From contig QNGE01000108.1 in assembly GCA_008508345.1 (NCBI GenBank), positions 341,629 through 405,628 on the forward strand: a stretch of DNA of 64,000 nucleotides, read 5' to 3'. Below the pieces are notes generated by a model. It was not told the DNA's origin. It saw only the letters and a list, made by a program, of their open reading frames with translations, and ran no database searches. Of this stretch, positions 46,801-59,296 are shown piece by piece. Positions within the stretch are counted from its first letter, which is position 1, and each line of letters opens with the position of its first letter. The translations under genes and the position numbers were made by a program. The stretch is from Paragonimus westermani (lineage: Eukaryota; Platyhelminthes; Trematoda; Plagiorchiida; Troglotrematidae).

Positions 46801-49800
46801 TGCCTTTGCAGACATTTCTTTGCTTTAGTTAGCTTCACCGTAGTTCAGTAACTCACTTCTCTATGGCCTCTAGCTAGTTCTCAGGCATTTGAATGTGATG
46901 ACATTCTGAGGATGTATGGGGTCCTCAAGTAGTGGAATATCCACAAACTTCTGCCGTCAACTGCACAAATGCTCCTAGCGTAAACTTATTCCTTCCGCTT
47001 TACGTTAACCCGTTAAAATGAGGGACCCGCTTCAGAAAAGCCAAGGTAATTATGAGAAAATGAACCTAGGTATACGACCTTAAAGGTGATTGCAATTAAT
47101 ATTAAGTGGGGTAAAAGGATACATCAATGAGGAACCGGGGTAAACAGATGCAAACAAACAGTAAAATACAAATGCAGGGTTACATATCTTTTTTCTATAT
47201 TTACCGTCGAATCAGACGGACTCAATCTGCCCAGTATGCGTGAGTATACCAACAATTTGGGATGAAATAGTAGTCTGTCATTGTGGTACTGAAGTGACTT
47301 CAAGTGTTAGTCGGTGACTGCCATTTGCATTTCATGTTTGGCCGGGCCACAAATCATGAAGTTTACGATTGTTTATTGTCCAAATATTGCTCAAACGTGG
47401 TGTATGGCTAAATTCGATTAACTACGATTTAAGGTTTGCGGCTTGTAACAAATGGGCTGATTCTTATAATTGAATCAGGTGTGAGACGCATCCGCTATGG
47501 AATAATGGTTAGGTCGATGGAAGCCTAATGGATGGGTGAACTACAAAAATCTCTGCACAGAGTGGCATGTGAATCCAAGGATCGTACCCTCAGAGGAGGG
47601 TCAAAATCCACATGACGTCCAGTAGTACTGGGAAGTATATGAAGTTTTCCAAGCGTAGCTGCTGCTGCAAAGCAGTGGTATGTTTTAGCTGGCTGTCAGT
47701 TACCGACTTTGTAAGAAAAACTGGTGCGTGCGCGTACCAGAAATTATTCAGAAGTTAGTCGCCGTTAGAAATGCCAATTCGTGAATGGGTGCCTAAATCA
47801 GGGCTATTCCGAAGGGCTGCACATGTTTTCTGTAAGTTTACCAATTAATTTAAGAACCGGAGTAACATGGAACGAGCAAACTGTATGCGGTCTACTGACC
47901 AATCCTTCCAGCTTGGTTTCAGCAGCAGCGATGGCTGGCATCCTGCGTTCGCATGTTCAGTAAGCCCATAAGACAGTAGTAATATCAACCGTGTTAGATT
48001 TGGTGGGCTTCACGGGTTTTGCTGTCAACTTTGCTGTCTGCTGACAGTTCTCAAGTGGTCGATTGCGTTGGTCGATAGAAATTTGCTGAACACTACGTCA
48101 AACGATTGCAATTCAAGACGGTCTCCTTGGAAAAGTGGGAGCCCATAAAAGTGTTTGGGCCACAGTGCAACAACTGCGTGGTGGAAATTAAAAGTGATAA
48201 AACTGGAATTCTTGGGCGTGGATAAAAACTGCTTGGAGGAAACGCCACAGCAGTCAAACCGACACAGTCAGCGCACTGAGAAAAGACTAATTGCTAACCA
48301 CTGCGCCCAACACAATAACCAGACGGAACACTTGGAGTAATCAACGTCCACGGAGAGAACTACAGGAGTGGCTTATCGTCCAAAGTAGGCTTAGTTTCAT
48401 CGCGAGACAAACTTGTTCGCGCGTGCTGCCCAGTTAAAAATCGGCCCTCAGTCCAACCAAATGGATATCGGTGGAGCAATCCTTTGAGAATTGATGCTCT
48501 TGTTTCGGATGCGAGTGAACTTACGATTTAGTAAGATTTTAACATAGTGTTTTCTTGATTAGAGAAGGTTTAGCCGATCAAAACTGAGACAGTCAGCTGG
48601 AAGCACGACTAGGGTCGGTCGACATAACTGTTACTTCTGACATTTCCGATCCTATATTTCCAACTAATATTTTGTCTACGTTCACGCCTGTCTGAAAATA
48701 TTCTTTCTCTCAACGAGTCAGGTGAGCCAAAATCAGTCGTCAAACATGATCGGCTGGTGCCAAAACCACTATTCCCTGCTCTAAAGTCGACACTGATTGT
48801 CTTAAAGGCAAAGGTTCTAAGTCTGAAAGTTGCGCTGCCTCTTCCAAAGGAAATGCCGTTGAAGGTGGTGAAGATATACTGGTGGTTGCTTCCACAACTC
48901 CTCAAATTGAAACCCATGTAGCGTACCGCCCCCCAGGAACATACCTATATCCTGCAGATTTAGGTGGGCAATGGGTAAAATGTGGCATGACTGATAGTCG
49001 ATCAGTTCTACTTTGGAAAAAGGGCTATTACTTCCGCCTAAATGAGTAATGTTTGGTCGAACGCAGTCGTAAGTTCAGACATTATCTGATGGCTGTACTC
49101 TTGCGAAGCATGTGGTAAGTGCTATGGAAGTTTGACGCTTTAGCTTATACCTCAGAATATGAATGCGATCGTGCTGCGTCGTATGTCTTATACCGAATCT
49201 CACGGAGAGTACTTTTGACCGTTGTTTTGCTTCTGCTCTACTCCAACTGCTCACGGACATACGGGGTTTCAATATACCCATAAAACTCATATTATTATGG
49301 TTCGTGTTTGGACGTTGTACGAGTTCAGAAGATCACACCCAGGTTACTCGATATGAACTGGCAAACGTCTGCAGTATCACTTTAGTGCTTTGAAGGAATA
49401 TTGTAACACACCCGTGTTTCACTTTTGGTCTGTCTCAATTATTTGTGGTTATCGAATTTCAAACGCACCCATCAACTTGTGTTGCTGACCTCCAACTTGT
49501 AGTGCACGAAACCCCCGAAGCAGCAATTTATCGCTATTGGGAACGGATAGTCCAGCGGTTGCCTTGCTGCTCCAATCCAAACTTCTCAACGTGAGACCAA
49601 GTTCGGAGTTAAGCAAAAGCGAAACTGTCCAGTAAAAGATGAAATTTGGTCTTATTCATATGTGACCTGCTGTGCAGACTTACCACACGTGATGATGATG
49701 GCGCTGTTGGCATTGTATCGGTCGTCGGAACATCAGCGATAGGATTAGTAGAATGTCAAGCTATACGCAAATGTAATCCAAGTGAGTGCAGCATCGTCAT

Positions 49801-50925
49801 GGTAAAACTTCATCGCAGGACGCATATTCCCCTTTGGGGAGCGATACAATGCAGTGGATCGGTCTAGAACGAATACGTGCGAGGGGATACTACGGCCAGT
49901 TTGGAGTCGGTCAAGGGGATAGTTTCAACTCTGTTGACTGTCATTGGCCGGTTGAAATCTTTGGAAACGTAAATCGCTCGCAGCGCGCCGCCCACCACCG
50001 GCTTCAAACCAGCTGCCATGCCAGAGATGCTTAGGTTATCTGTACGATTACAAGAGAGCCTACATGCACGCGGGTTTGAGCTAGCTAATTCGGGAGTCCA
50101 CAACGCTGTTATAGGCGCTGCAGTTAATTTGGTGCTCACCTCTTGCGGATAAAGTCAGTCGTGAGAATGGGCGGGTTGGCCACTGCGGATACCATACGTC
50201 ACGTGCTGTCCTTTCTCATTCCTCATGAAATGGTGGTTTCGGCGGAACAAACTAGAGCCTTTAACGATCGGGCCGCTTGTGATTTACTCTTGATGGAATT
50301 AGTCCATTTTAACGTGTTAACACAGCCTCCATCCTGAAATTTGTTACAAGGATCATTCTTGTTCAACAGAGGTGCGCCGATGTTTCAGGCTAAGAACCTC
50401 TCGTACCTATGAAGCGTTGACTCCGCAGTGCTCACGATTGAACGGGTGGTGGCCAGAAGCCCACAGCAAACGATTCCAAACCGATGGATGTCGGCTTGGT
50501 TGGCGATTAGCGAACGGGAGGCATTTGAAAGAATACATCCGACAGCGTGCCTCATTGTTCATTCAGTTCATGGGGGTTTACAATATTGTACAGAGTATGC
50601 TTTTTTGAAAAAACCGATCACATCAGAAGTATTTTCAACAAGGAAGTGTAGTCTGGAGGCAGGTAAGGCTGTGAAGTTCATGCGACGCACACTCGCCAGT
50701 AGTCGCAGTGCTATTGTGAACCTTCGGAAATCCGGCCTGATGTAATCTCAGTAAGTAAACGCTTCGACTGCAATGCTGCCTGTGATTTTAATTTCTTGCA
50801 GTCATTTGCCGCAATGTGGTTGGTGTATCCCTGTTGTTATATATTCCTTCCCCGTTTCTCTCCTTGTACCTTTCCCAAGAGCATATTCAAAGTTGCTGCG
50901 GTGACTCCACCATCGATGTCAAAAC
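43890..50925. other. Long unassigned stretch, no supported gene
   Basis: No recognisable coding sequence. The longest frames (46315-46671 minus, 118 codons; 48609-48917 minus, 102 codons; 50428-50745 plus) lack motifs. A stop-to-stop frame at 48747-49049 plus (ending VKCGMTDSRSVLLWKKGYYF) has a protein-like composition but no ATG and no family I know. Probably diverged repeat DNA and intergenic sequence. Confidence 0.35.
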
Positions 50926-50928
50926 TGT

Positions 50929-51369
50929 GTGAACACACGTACAACAAATTCTTCATCCGTTTCTAAGGAACTGTTTTGCAAAGTGTTAGGTAAACTATTT
51001 ATCTTTGCGGATGTTCTACAAAATATGTATTGGATGTTGTCAGCAACTCCCAAAAAGCTAACAGTGATGTTAAATAAACCGTTTGAAAAAATGCGGAATG
51101 TGTTAATTGCCACAAAAGCTCAGCTTGCAAATGTTTCTCGTTACCGACGTGGAGGCCGCTGTGACTTAGTACAATCTTTCTACTTGGGGAACGGTTTTAC
51201 CACCGTAGACAATGTATTGGCGAACCCATTCGATAAAGTATCTAAGCTGAAAGCTGACCTGGCCCAGCTGAAGGTAGGTTACGCCAAAACTGATTTTCTA
51301 AAGAAGAATCTTGTCTTCTTATCTCGTATCTTTAGAGAGCTTGAGATTCCAAGGTTGATAATATTCTGA
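50929..51369 (+). CDS. Unidentified 146-codon open frame
   Basis: An open stretch rich in Lys, Leu and Asn with a heptad-like middle part (FDKVSKLKADLAQLKVGY). No known domain. It precedes a LINE endonuclease remnant by about 1.2 kb on the same strand, so it might be the remains of an ORF1; the stretch 51370-52450 between them is broken and proline-rich in places (52069-52416). It could equally be chance. Confidence 0.2.
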   Translation: MNTRTTNSSSVSKELFCKVLGKLFIFADVLQNMYWMLSATPKKLTVMLNKPFEKMRNVLIATKAQLANVSRYRRGGRCDLVQSFYLGNGFTTVDNVLANPFDKVSKLKADLAQLKVGYAKTDFLKKNLVFLSRIFRELEIPRLIIF

Positions 51370-52499
51370 GCGCAAGCCTGTTCAACAACGTGTTGACAGA
51401 AGATTCCGCGAAGTGGATGCGTAACTCAAAGACATCGTATTTATAGTGCCAAATGAACTCGAAGAGCACCAAAAAGTACTCCCAAAGGTTACCTTTATAG
51501 ATACTTCAACACACCTGGATACACCATCGTGAGAAGTGACAAATTGTCTGCTGCTTGTTTTATCCAAAGTCCGGAGCAATACCATTGCAAAACAGCTAAT
51601 GGAGTAACAACACCTCATTGACCTGAGGAGTCCGCTGGAACTTAATAGAATTGTAGAAGACAGAACACCTCTTGAAAGGGAGTATTAGCATCTGTTATTG
51701 GGCAAAAGCCCATCTGTAGCTACCTGACTCAGGACGCATCCAAGCAGGGTTTTAAATTGTCCAGTGATGATTAACTGGGTCACAATAGTCGTGTGGCTCA
51801 ATTCTGTTGCACCACACCTGGGTGGACTAACCACCTGTCGGTAATGCCAAAGCCACAAAAAGCCGAGCAGATTCGCTGGCTCGATGGATCAAGCAGCGGA
51901 TATTGACAGTTCCAACAGCGTACCGAGTGTAAGTGAACCTTTGGTCTAAAGGTCAACTAGCAAATGGGGGCAGATTGATTCAAATGAAGCGTCCAGATTT
52001 CAATCCATCTTCACAATAACCGAAGCAAATGGGGTGAGACTTCGCCCGTCTACTAGTCAAAGGCATGATTGCGTTTAAATTTCAACCAGGTCCCGAAAGA
52101 ACCCACAAACCGACCACCGCTTGGGTTCCGGCGACAAAACCCCTCCTCAACTCACCACACTAGGAGACGCTTGAGCTCGTTTCCCCAGCATCACAATGGG
52201 GAAAAAGACGTGGAAACTCAAATCCATACTCACCAAACAGAAGGATGCATTTGTTACCAACCCATAATTGTGGTCCTTTGTCTGATAATAGCAGCCTGTC
52301 ATGTGAAGCTCCCTTCATCACAGAACCTAGCCATAGTCCCTTTATTATATCCAGAGCCATTTGCAACACATTCATCACCCTTCTCAATAGTCCCTACAGT
52401 ACGACTGCTCACCTGAACGCAACCCGCGGTCTTTTTACCGAAAACGCGCGTGTAGGCATAATCAGTTCATTTTAACCTCATTCATTTTTTGTGGGATAT

Positions 52500-53930
52500 A
52501 CCGTCTAAACCTTCCCTCCTAATCTCAGCAGCTTTACTGTCCATCATATACTGTTGACACTTTTCCAACACCATCTGTCATGCACTCAGATGCGGGCGAA
52601 GCCCAATCATTCAATAATAAGCTAACTCTAGGAGCACCAGCCAAAGCGACGTCACCAGAGTTTATGAATTACACATACATTCCTGCCTTAGATATTTCTG
52701 AAGGTCTGAAAATTAAGTCAAACAAGAAGTGCATTGGGCTTATTGTTTTGAATACACGAACACTAGTCAGCAAGATGCACAGTTTTCGATGTTTCAGTTT
52801 CATCTACAAACCTCACATTATTCTAGTCACTGAAAATTGGTGTCCATGAAACTTCAGACACACTGAACTAAATGTTATAGGTTGTCGTATGCTCTGCAGA
52901 AACTGCGGTGAAGGACGTGTTGGCGGATGTATAATTTATTCAAAGGCGCGATACTCTGCACTCATACTTTATGGGCGTTTCTTGATACGGGTGACGACTG
53001 TGTATAGCCGTTATTGCTAAGTGGATTCCGTGAATAATTGCCAGGGTGCGTCTGCAGAACACTTAACGCCACCCATGACATGACTAACATTACCAATGGG
53101 CTGATTTATGTATCAATCTTACCTTCACAGTACAAAATAAGTGACGGAGATTTTAACACGTCCAATACCTCTTGGACCTCTCTCACAAGCCCTGCAACTG
53201 AAGCGCGAGATCCGCACGTGTGTCCAAGAAAACGGGTGACGCCAAATCGTTCCAGCACCTACTGGACTAGACCACACATTAAATCTCAACCCTACGGCAG
53301 GTAATTTCTCTGCTACTGTGTCCGCTTTGGAACAAAATACAGGAAGCGATCGCAACGTAGTCAGCTTCTTGGTAAAACTGAAGGCTGTGAAACGTCGATC
53401 ATCATATATCACCGCCAAGTCAAGTTCGTTGACTGCAACATGTTAACCAAACTTCTGAGATCACTGGAGTGGGAAATACTTTTTTTGACTTCTTACTCCA
53501 ATGTTGTAAACGAAGTTTCTAACAAACGCCTCAGGTTTCGCATGACCAACTCAACCCCGTAAAGATCAAAACGTCGTAGTATATGCGGCAAAAGCAGAAA
53601 GATCTCACAGGAACTATAGCAGAGACATTACACTCAAAGTAGTAACACTACAGAAAAAATTGCCGTTACAATCCATGAAGATTTGAATTCATATTTTCCT
53701 GCTCCCTCCAGCACTGAGAAAAGAACATTGCATCCACCTCACCCCGTGGACGTAAGTTTGTTCCAGGGCCATATTCCTTTGAATTCAGGGAACATGAGAT
53801 CTCAGTTAGCTGTTATCAACCACCCTTAGCCTCCTGGTTCCAACGGCACTCAGCCGGCTGCTCTCAAACCTTGGTTCCTTTCCTCCAAAACGGCGATTCT
53901 CTGCGAGGAGAACCCCCCCACAAATATAAC
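52500..53930 (+). mobile_element. LINE ORF2 endonuclease, decayed
   Basis: 52580-52849 contains CIGLIVLNTRTLVSKMHSF and YKPHIILVTENWCP: the N-x-R-S-L and T-E-x-W motifs of AP-type endonucleases (catalytic Asn and Glu kept). Across frame changes, ELNVIGCRMLCRN, GGCIIYSK, GCVCRTLNATHDMTN and QYKISDGDFN follow, the last carrying the G-D-F-N catalytic motif. Pieces of the region linking to the RT can be read to about 53900 (LLRSLEWEILF, then GPYSFEFREHEISV). The RT itself is not present before the second inverted repeat begins at 54498. It appears to be another CR1/Jockey-like family member. Several stops make it inactive. Confidence 0.75.
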
Positions 53931-54497
53931 TCGCAACAAGACACCACTTATCACCTCAATATCCATACCTTAATTTGTTCCACGGTGTTGGAAATAATGA
54001 CAGTGTCACATGGTTGAGTTCCGGTTACCACAAAATCTAACAAACGAGGATATTACATTGGCAGCTTACAAAAAAGAAAAAACGGAACCAATTTCATCCT
54101 AGCGAAATATTTCTGCAGTTGAAACAACTCCCATGTGGAATCAGAGTCTGTAAATATATATATCAACTTAGCTGAAGCAAAGAAACCTACCTGACAATAA
54201 CGAACGTCACGCATAGTTTCAATCTCTGCCTGTCCAGATACGACATCGGCTTAATAACATCTGAGGGAAACCCTCTGTGTCGCGTGATACTACGTCACGC
54301 AACGTTCGAGCTGGTCAAGCCTGCCAGTTTCACTAGTGGGCGGAGATTTCTAGATTTCGAAGCACAGTAACGACACCAACAAGATAGATATTGCACTTAG
54401 TTGTTCAAACCATAAGTGTGGAAAAAACAAGTCTACAGTAAACATATATGGGTTTCCATATAAACAAGATTGCTGTAGTAGACAAAATGAGAGGCAA
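53931..54497. other. Unassigned stretch before second inverted repeat
   Basis: AT-rich, with no frames or repeats that I recognise. Confidence 0.4.
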
Positions 54498-54978
54498 TCG
54501 ACTCTCGTCCACTAACGGTTTAGAACGCCTTCCCCAAAGAGAAGTCGGAACGTAGTGCCAACAAGCATCGAACTAAACGAACGCAGTATGATTAGGAGAC
54601 AAATCGTGTCTCCAGCAGTGTTAGGAAATATGGTAAACAATTGGTTCTGAGCCAATCTAGGACCAACGGCAGCGACCAAAAGAAGAATGAAAAGAAGCGC
54701 GAGGTGGGCTCTAGCCCACTCGGTCGCACTCAAAAGTGCGCCAGGCGAGAAATGCGTGGAAACTTCGAGCGCATTAAACAACGCTCTGGAAGGTCCAGGT
54801 TGAACGACCTTGAATAATGAGAGAATCGGTGAGTCGGTAGAGAAGGAGCAAGCATTTGTTGCACGCAATTAGTTGCATGGCTGAAGAAAGGGGTACTCAG
54901 TTCATATCAGACCTTCCGTAGCGGGCGTACACAGGAGCATGCGTACAAAACACACAGGCCATAAGGCGCGGTTGCTGC
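54498..54978 (-). repeat. Left arm of second inverted repeat
   Basis: 54498-54966 is identical to the reverse complement of 61081-61549 (coordinates sum to 116047; 469 bp). Beyond 54966 the match weakens to scattered bases: two mismatches in the next 12 bases, then clearly lower but visible similarity to about 55025. A 118-codon frame fills most of the arm, but it starts with TTG, not ATG. The family is unknown; no tRNA-like part, LTR ends or target-site duplication were found. Confidence 0.92.
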
Positions 54979-55089
54979 GGGATCCCTGGAGGATCTAGAC
55001 ACTCGCTGATCACCACGCCGTTGGCAATGACCCAACCATTATAGTATGCTCTCTCTTCACACTGATGGCCATCTGGGTTTGGTTATTCT

Positions 55090-55880
55090 TCACCATACAA
55101 AAGCTTTTAACGTTGAATTCATCTGCGGAGACAAAAGCCAGTCAACTTGTCTTTCTCATATGATAACATGATAATCTTGCGTTGCCACTGGTGTTTCCTC
55201 TTCTCCTGCTAAACCACCTGGTAAACTTTGTGTTGTTAAACGCTCCTTTCCTTTTATCTCTCAGCCGTGCAGAGTAAATCGATGTTAAAATTCGGTAGCA
55301 GGCAATTGACCAGTAAATCTTTTAATCCTTCCCCTTTAGCGTTATGTGATAACCATTTGGTAGCCCAATGCATTTATTGACTAACACACACACACTACAC
55401 ATTCCGTTATTCGTCATGGTTCACATGCGCATTTTATTTTCTTTTACTTATCACGTATTTTGCTTTCCACTCTTGGTTCTACAAATATATCTAACACTGG
55501 CAAACATCCTACCACGCCAGACACTGAAAATCCCGTAGTGGTTGGATGATCCGCGAAATTTGCGAAATTCCGCCGATTCTGAGCAAATAACTAAGTCTAG
55601 TCCAGATATCCACCCATTTCTTCGCGAAAGTGTATGGTTTCCTGTCGCCCGTCGCCCCGACACATTTTTCTGCATGATTTTCTAAAACTATTCATTTAAA
55701 ATGATGGTGAAAGTCGTCAGTTGTTCACTTTCTCCAATCACCAATCGCCCATTTTCGGCGTGACTTTGACTGCTAGGTCAGTGATCGCTTCATAAAGCGC
55801 AAATTGATGTAACTATTCAGCAATTTTCAATCGAGTTTCGGAGATTTTGATAACTTTCATTTTAGAAGCATGTGTAGAGA
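55090..55880 (+). mobile_element. 3' region of (ATT)n-tailed LINE family, copy D (no tail)
   Basis: Aligns by eye with copy A over most of its length: AAAATTCGGTAGCAGGCAAT, TTTAGCGTTATGTGATAACC, the block near CTTCGCGAAAGTGTATGG (about 55620), and CGCAAATTGATGTAACTATT (55798-55817). It stops after TTTTAGAAGCATGT (about 55873), before the GTTTCTCAC block and the ATT tail seen in the others, so its 3' end is lost. It starts about 110 bp after the left arm of the second inverted repeat. Confidence 0.7.
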
Positions 55881-55889
55881 CCTGGAGAC

Positions 55890-57900
55890 CACACTGGCCT
55901 GCCTGCGGTGTGATATTGTAGCGAGAAGGCGTCCAACAAAGCACAATCTTTATTTTCCAAACCGCTAGTCACATGCAACGCGCGCTCTCTCGTTCATGAG
56001 TCGTAATNAAAACTCGCACCCCCGACCTGACAATCCACCACAATATGTGAAACAGTTTGAAAACTCATAGTTGCATATCCCACCTGGGCTATTTCGAGTT
56101 CGCATGCTATATGCTGTCGGATTGTTTCCGTGCATATCATGTGACTGTTGCGCGAAGCCGAAACACACACGTCACATTTTTCTGGTTTAGTCGCTTGTCG
56201 ACAGCCGATATCTAGCCTCTCTAGCTATTTCGCCTGTAGGTACCGTTTATAGCGCGATCACAGAACACTAGTACATTTCGTCAAATAAAGATTTGCTCTG
56301 TTTCTTCAACGGTGTTTTATTCTTTGCCTCTGATAATTGCGCACCTGGGGAAGAAGCGACTCAGTGTGACGAGCACTAAACATGTGTCTCGTACATTTTT
56401 CCATAAATTAGAATTCCTTCAATGTGAAATAACTGGGAACTGCTGAAATCAGTTGCGGAGAAGGTGAGTGTAACCACTCTCACGATGAATTGGTTGAGAA
56501 AGGTACTTGAGGTTGTCAGTCTGCGGCCATTGAGTAGGTGTCTTTGATCTACGGAAGGACGAGATTACAAGGCTGTTGGTGTTTCATTTCTAGTGGCAGC
56601 CAGACATTTTGAACGGAGGGCCCTTAGAAATCCTTTTACATCCAACGCACAATGCATGGTTTGCCTGCTCAGTGTACCGAGGATCACAGTGATTCATCGA
56701 GCGTATGCAGATGTACCATGATGTCTGGACCAGATGATTTACAATTAAGTGGCTTCTCGAAGAACGAGCAAGTCAATCTAACATGATCCGCTTCTTAGAT
56801 TTTTTCGAAACGTTTGAAGCAGGCCAGGTAAAAAGTGCTCAGATTGGTCCCTCTGAGGAACAACTGCCCAGAATGCTCCATTTCAGAACAATCGAGCAAA
56901 ACACTAGTTGGGCCGTACAATGAAGCTCCGGTCAAACAACATGGTGTAATGCGGACAGTCCTGGTACCAACAGCCAGACAGCTGTAGGCACACGGCATCG
57001 GATATATGGATAGATGAGTACTCGAGCGCTGTCTGACAAGCGAGTTGTGTATTTTTGCTAAAGGCGTGTGCAACGCTAAGTTGTATGTGGGAATCAGTTG
57101 GGGGATAACCATGTCGAACTGCAAAAAAACGGGAAATGAGTATTTTTTCTACGCTCCGTAAGGTTAAACAGCGCGGCTTTTGCCCATAACGGAATAGGGG
57201 GGTAAATGAATTCAAAATCATCAAGCGTGATGCATCATGAAGACTCAACCAAACTGGCCAATACAATCAACACCTCAAAAATAAGCCGCGTAGGAGCAAA
57301 GGGAATCAAAACTAGAAGGAACGCAAATCGACTTTTGGGGGTAGGCGGTACAGCTGGCTAAATAGAAACGGAGGCCTCCCTTCTTTTGTGTTTAATTCAA
57401 GATATCCCTACTGCCGGTTGTTAGAAGTCTCAGAGATGAACGAGGAGTGCAAGTCAAGATGAGCAAAAGGAATGCAGGTACTATACTCCTAATTTTTGAA
57501 AGGGCGTACGCAACAAAGGGTGATGGACGTGCGGACTAAGTTGGCGCTGGGAGTTGTAACAACCGTTAAGATGATTGATTGCAAGCGTGGGCATTACAAC
57601 TGCCGACTGCAGTGTCAAATTAGCTAGTATGAGTGACTTGATTAACCAAGTGTCGGGGTGTATCTATATGTCCCACGTCGAAAATGAATAGATTATCCCC
57701 TTCATGTTCCGCTTCCCTCCCTGTAGTTGCGTTGTCTGGTGTACTATCGCTTGAATGACCAGATGGGAAATGAGCAAAAATTCACATATGGCGCGCCATC
57801 ATCATATACTACTTTCCAAGTAGTTTCTGCTCTGCGACTCAGCACAGATATCAATTTCTAGTAAATTGCGTATCGGTCATAAAAGTACTAAAATCTGGTA
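55890..57900. other. Unassigned, no supported gene
   Basis: Frames at 56795-57124 and 56904-57266 (minus) overlap in different frames and show no domain. Nothing else was recognised. One undetermined base at 56008. Confidence 0.4.
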
Positions 57901-57938
57901 ATTAGAAATACGCAACAGTAAAATGAGACGTACCTTGC

Positions 57939-58262
57939 CAAAACCCAGAGCTAGTTTCTACTCCGTTGTGATAACGCAGCACGTCGGCCAGCCTAGTCGT
58001 AATGTAATCCGTAACTGTACAACGTAAATGCTTGTGCAGTAAATGAACCATAGCATACCAGTTAACTGGTTGTAGCTTCATTCTCAAAGTCAAGCATGAG
58101 TGTATATCGACCGATGAAGGCTGCAACAACTTGTCTGTGATAAACGGTGAGCAGTATACAATATATCTCTCGAAGTTTGTTCTGAACATTTGCCTGAGGA
58201 TTTGACTCTCGTCGAGATTAAATTTCAACTTGTCATCGTCAACCGAATTATAAGAGAAAACT
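57939..58262 (-). CDS. Possible coding exon of an unknown gene
   Basis: The minus strand is open for about 110 codons (FSYNSVDDDKLKFNLDES, then FRTNFERYIVYCSPFITDKL and LADVLRYHNGVETSSGFWQ) and meets a good splice donor, GGCAAG then GTACGT, at 57939/57938. A possible acceptor lies just above 58262 (CTCTTAAG). The composition looks like real protein, unlike nearby chance frames. I do not recognise the family. Upstream pieces on the same strand (58300-58560) stay open in parts, but I could not link them in a consistent phase. It would be divergent to the CCDC42-like gene about 1 kb away. Confidence 0.35.
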
Positions 58263-59296
58263 TAAGAGTTAAAATGACAGCCTTCGCAATCGTAGGTGAG
58301 AATACTTTTCAAACACCTTGCGGAATCTACACTAATGCTTGAACCTCTCAATGGAATCATGAATACCAACCCGAAAAGGTACACACCATTGAACGCGTCC
58401 AGCTTGAAGCTAAAAACGTTGTCGCTAATATGCAGGGTTTCTATTGCCTGTCTCGTCTTTCAATTCTTAATACGTATCAGTTTGAGGTTCAGACCCTCTG
58501 CAGAGGCTGAATACTTACACATCTTTTCATTAGCACAGGATTTGTGCAGCAAATTTTCACCTCAATAATAACTAAAACCGGAGAGATCACAGCAAGAAGA
58601 TCTGCAATCTCTGATCTTCTACCTGCGTGAGATGAATGCTTTTTAGAGCGTCATCAGCTTCTGGGACCACCTTCAACGGAGGGTTGTTGATTACTCTTCT
58701 AGGAACCGTTCAAAGTGCGAGTAGATTCCACCTCAATTAATTTACGTCAGCATACTAACCCATAGATGGTGCTTGATGTAATCCTCAACAATAATGCTGC
58801 GCCCTATTCTGTATACTTTCTTTCAGATCAACATAAGCTCGTGGGGTATCGAAATAGACAAACTGACTGGATCTCGATGATCTGCATCTCTAGTCTCGAA
58901 CCCGCGTGCAAATCGCCGAAAGTCTGCCTCTCTGTGTTCGCCTTCCTCCCAACCGGGTTTTTCCGCAGCCTCGATCACTCGATCCTGCAACCATGGGTTC
59001 GAAAGAGAGTTGTGGCACGCCAAACACCGAGGGTGCACCGATGTTCCAGTTAATCTAGTTTGCGTAGTTGTCGACGGCCGTTCCAACAACATGCTAATCC
59101 GTATACGTTCTTCATAACAAGCGTGGAATAAGTCATATTTTCCTGTTATCACTGCGAAATATTTAGCCCACAAAGGTCCACCAACAGAGAAGAACTACAT
59201 TTTACTGACATCTGCTGGAAGTCATTTGAACTGGAAGTTTGTTTGACTGTACCAATTTTGAAAGTTGCCGCGCTACCTAGAAACAAGTATTTTAAC

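Noticed and set aside
48747..49049. 100-codon stop-to-stop frame with protein-like composition
   Set aside because: No ATG, no convincing splice sites at its ends and no recognised family. Frames of this size are expected by chance in 64 kb.
49540..49640. A 5S-rRNA-like phrase (GACCAAGTTCGGAGTTAAGC)
   Set aside because: Only about 20 bases resemble the conserved part of 5S rRNA; the rest of the molecule and its internal promoter are missing.
54512..54868. 118-codon frame with a hydrophobic stretch (LALLFILLLVAAVG), present in both arms of the second inverted repeat
   Set aside because: It starts with TTG and has an upstream stop and no in-frame ATG until near its end. Being identical in two copies only reflects the repeat, not coding constraint.
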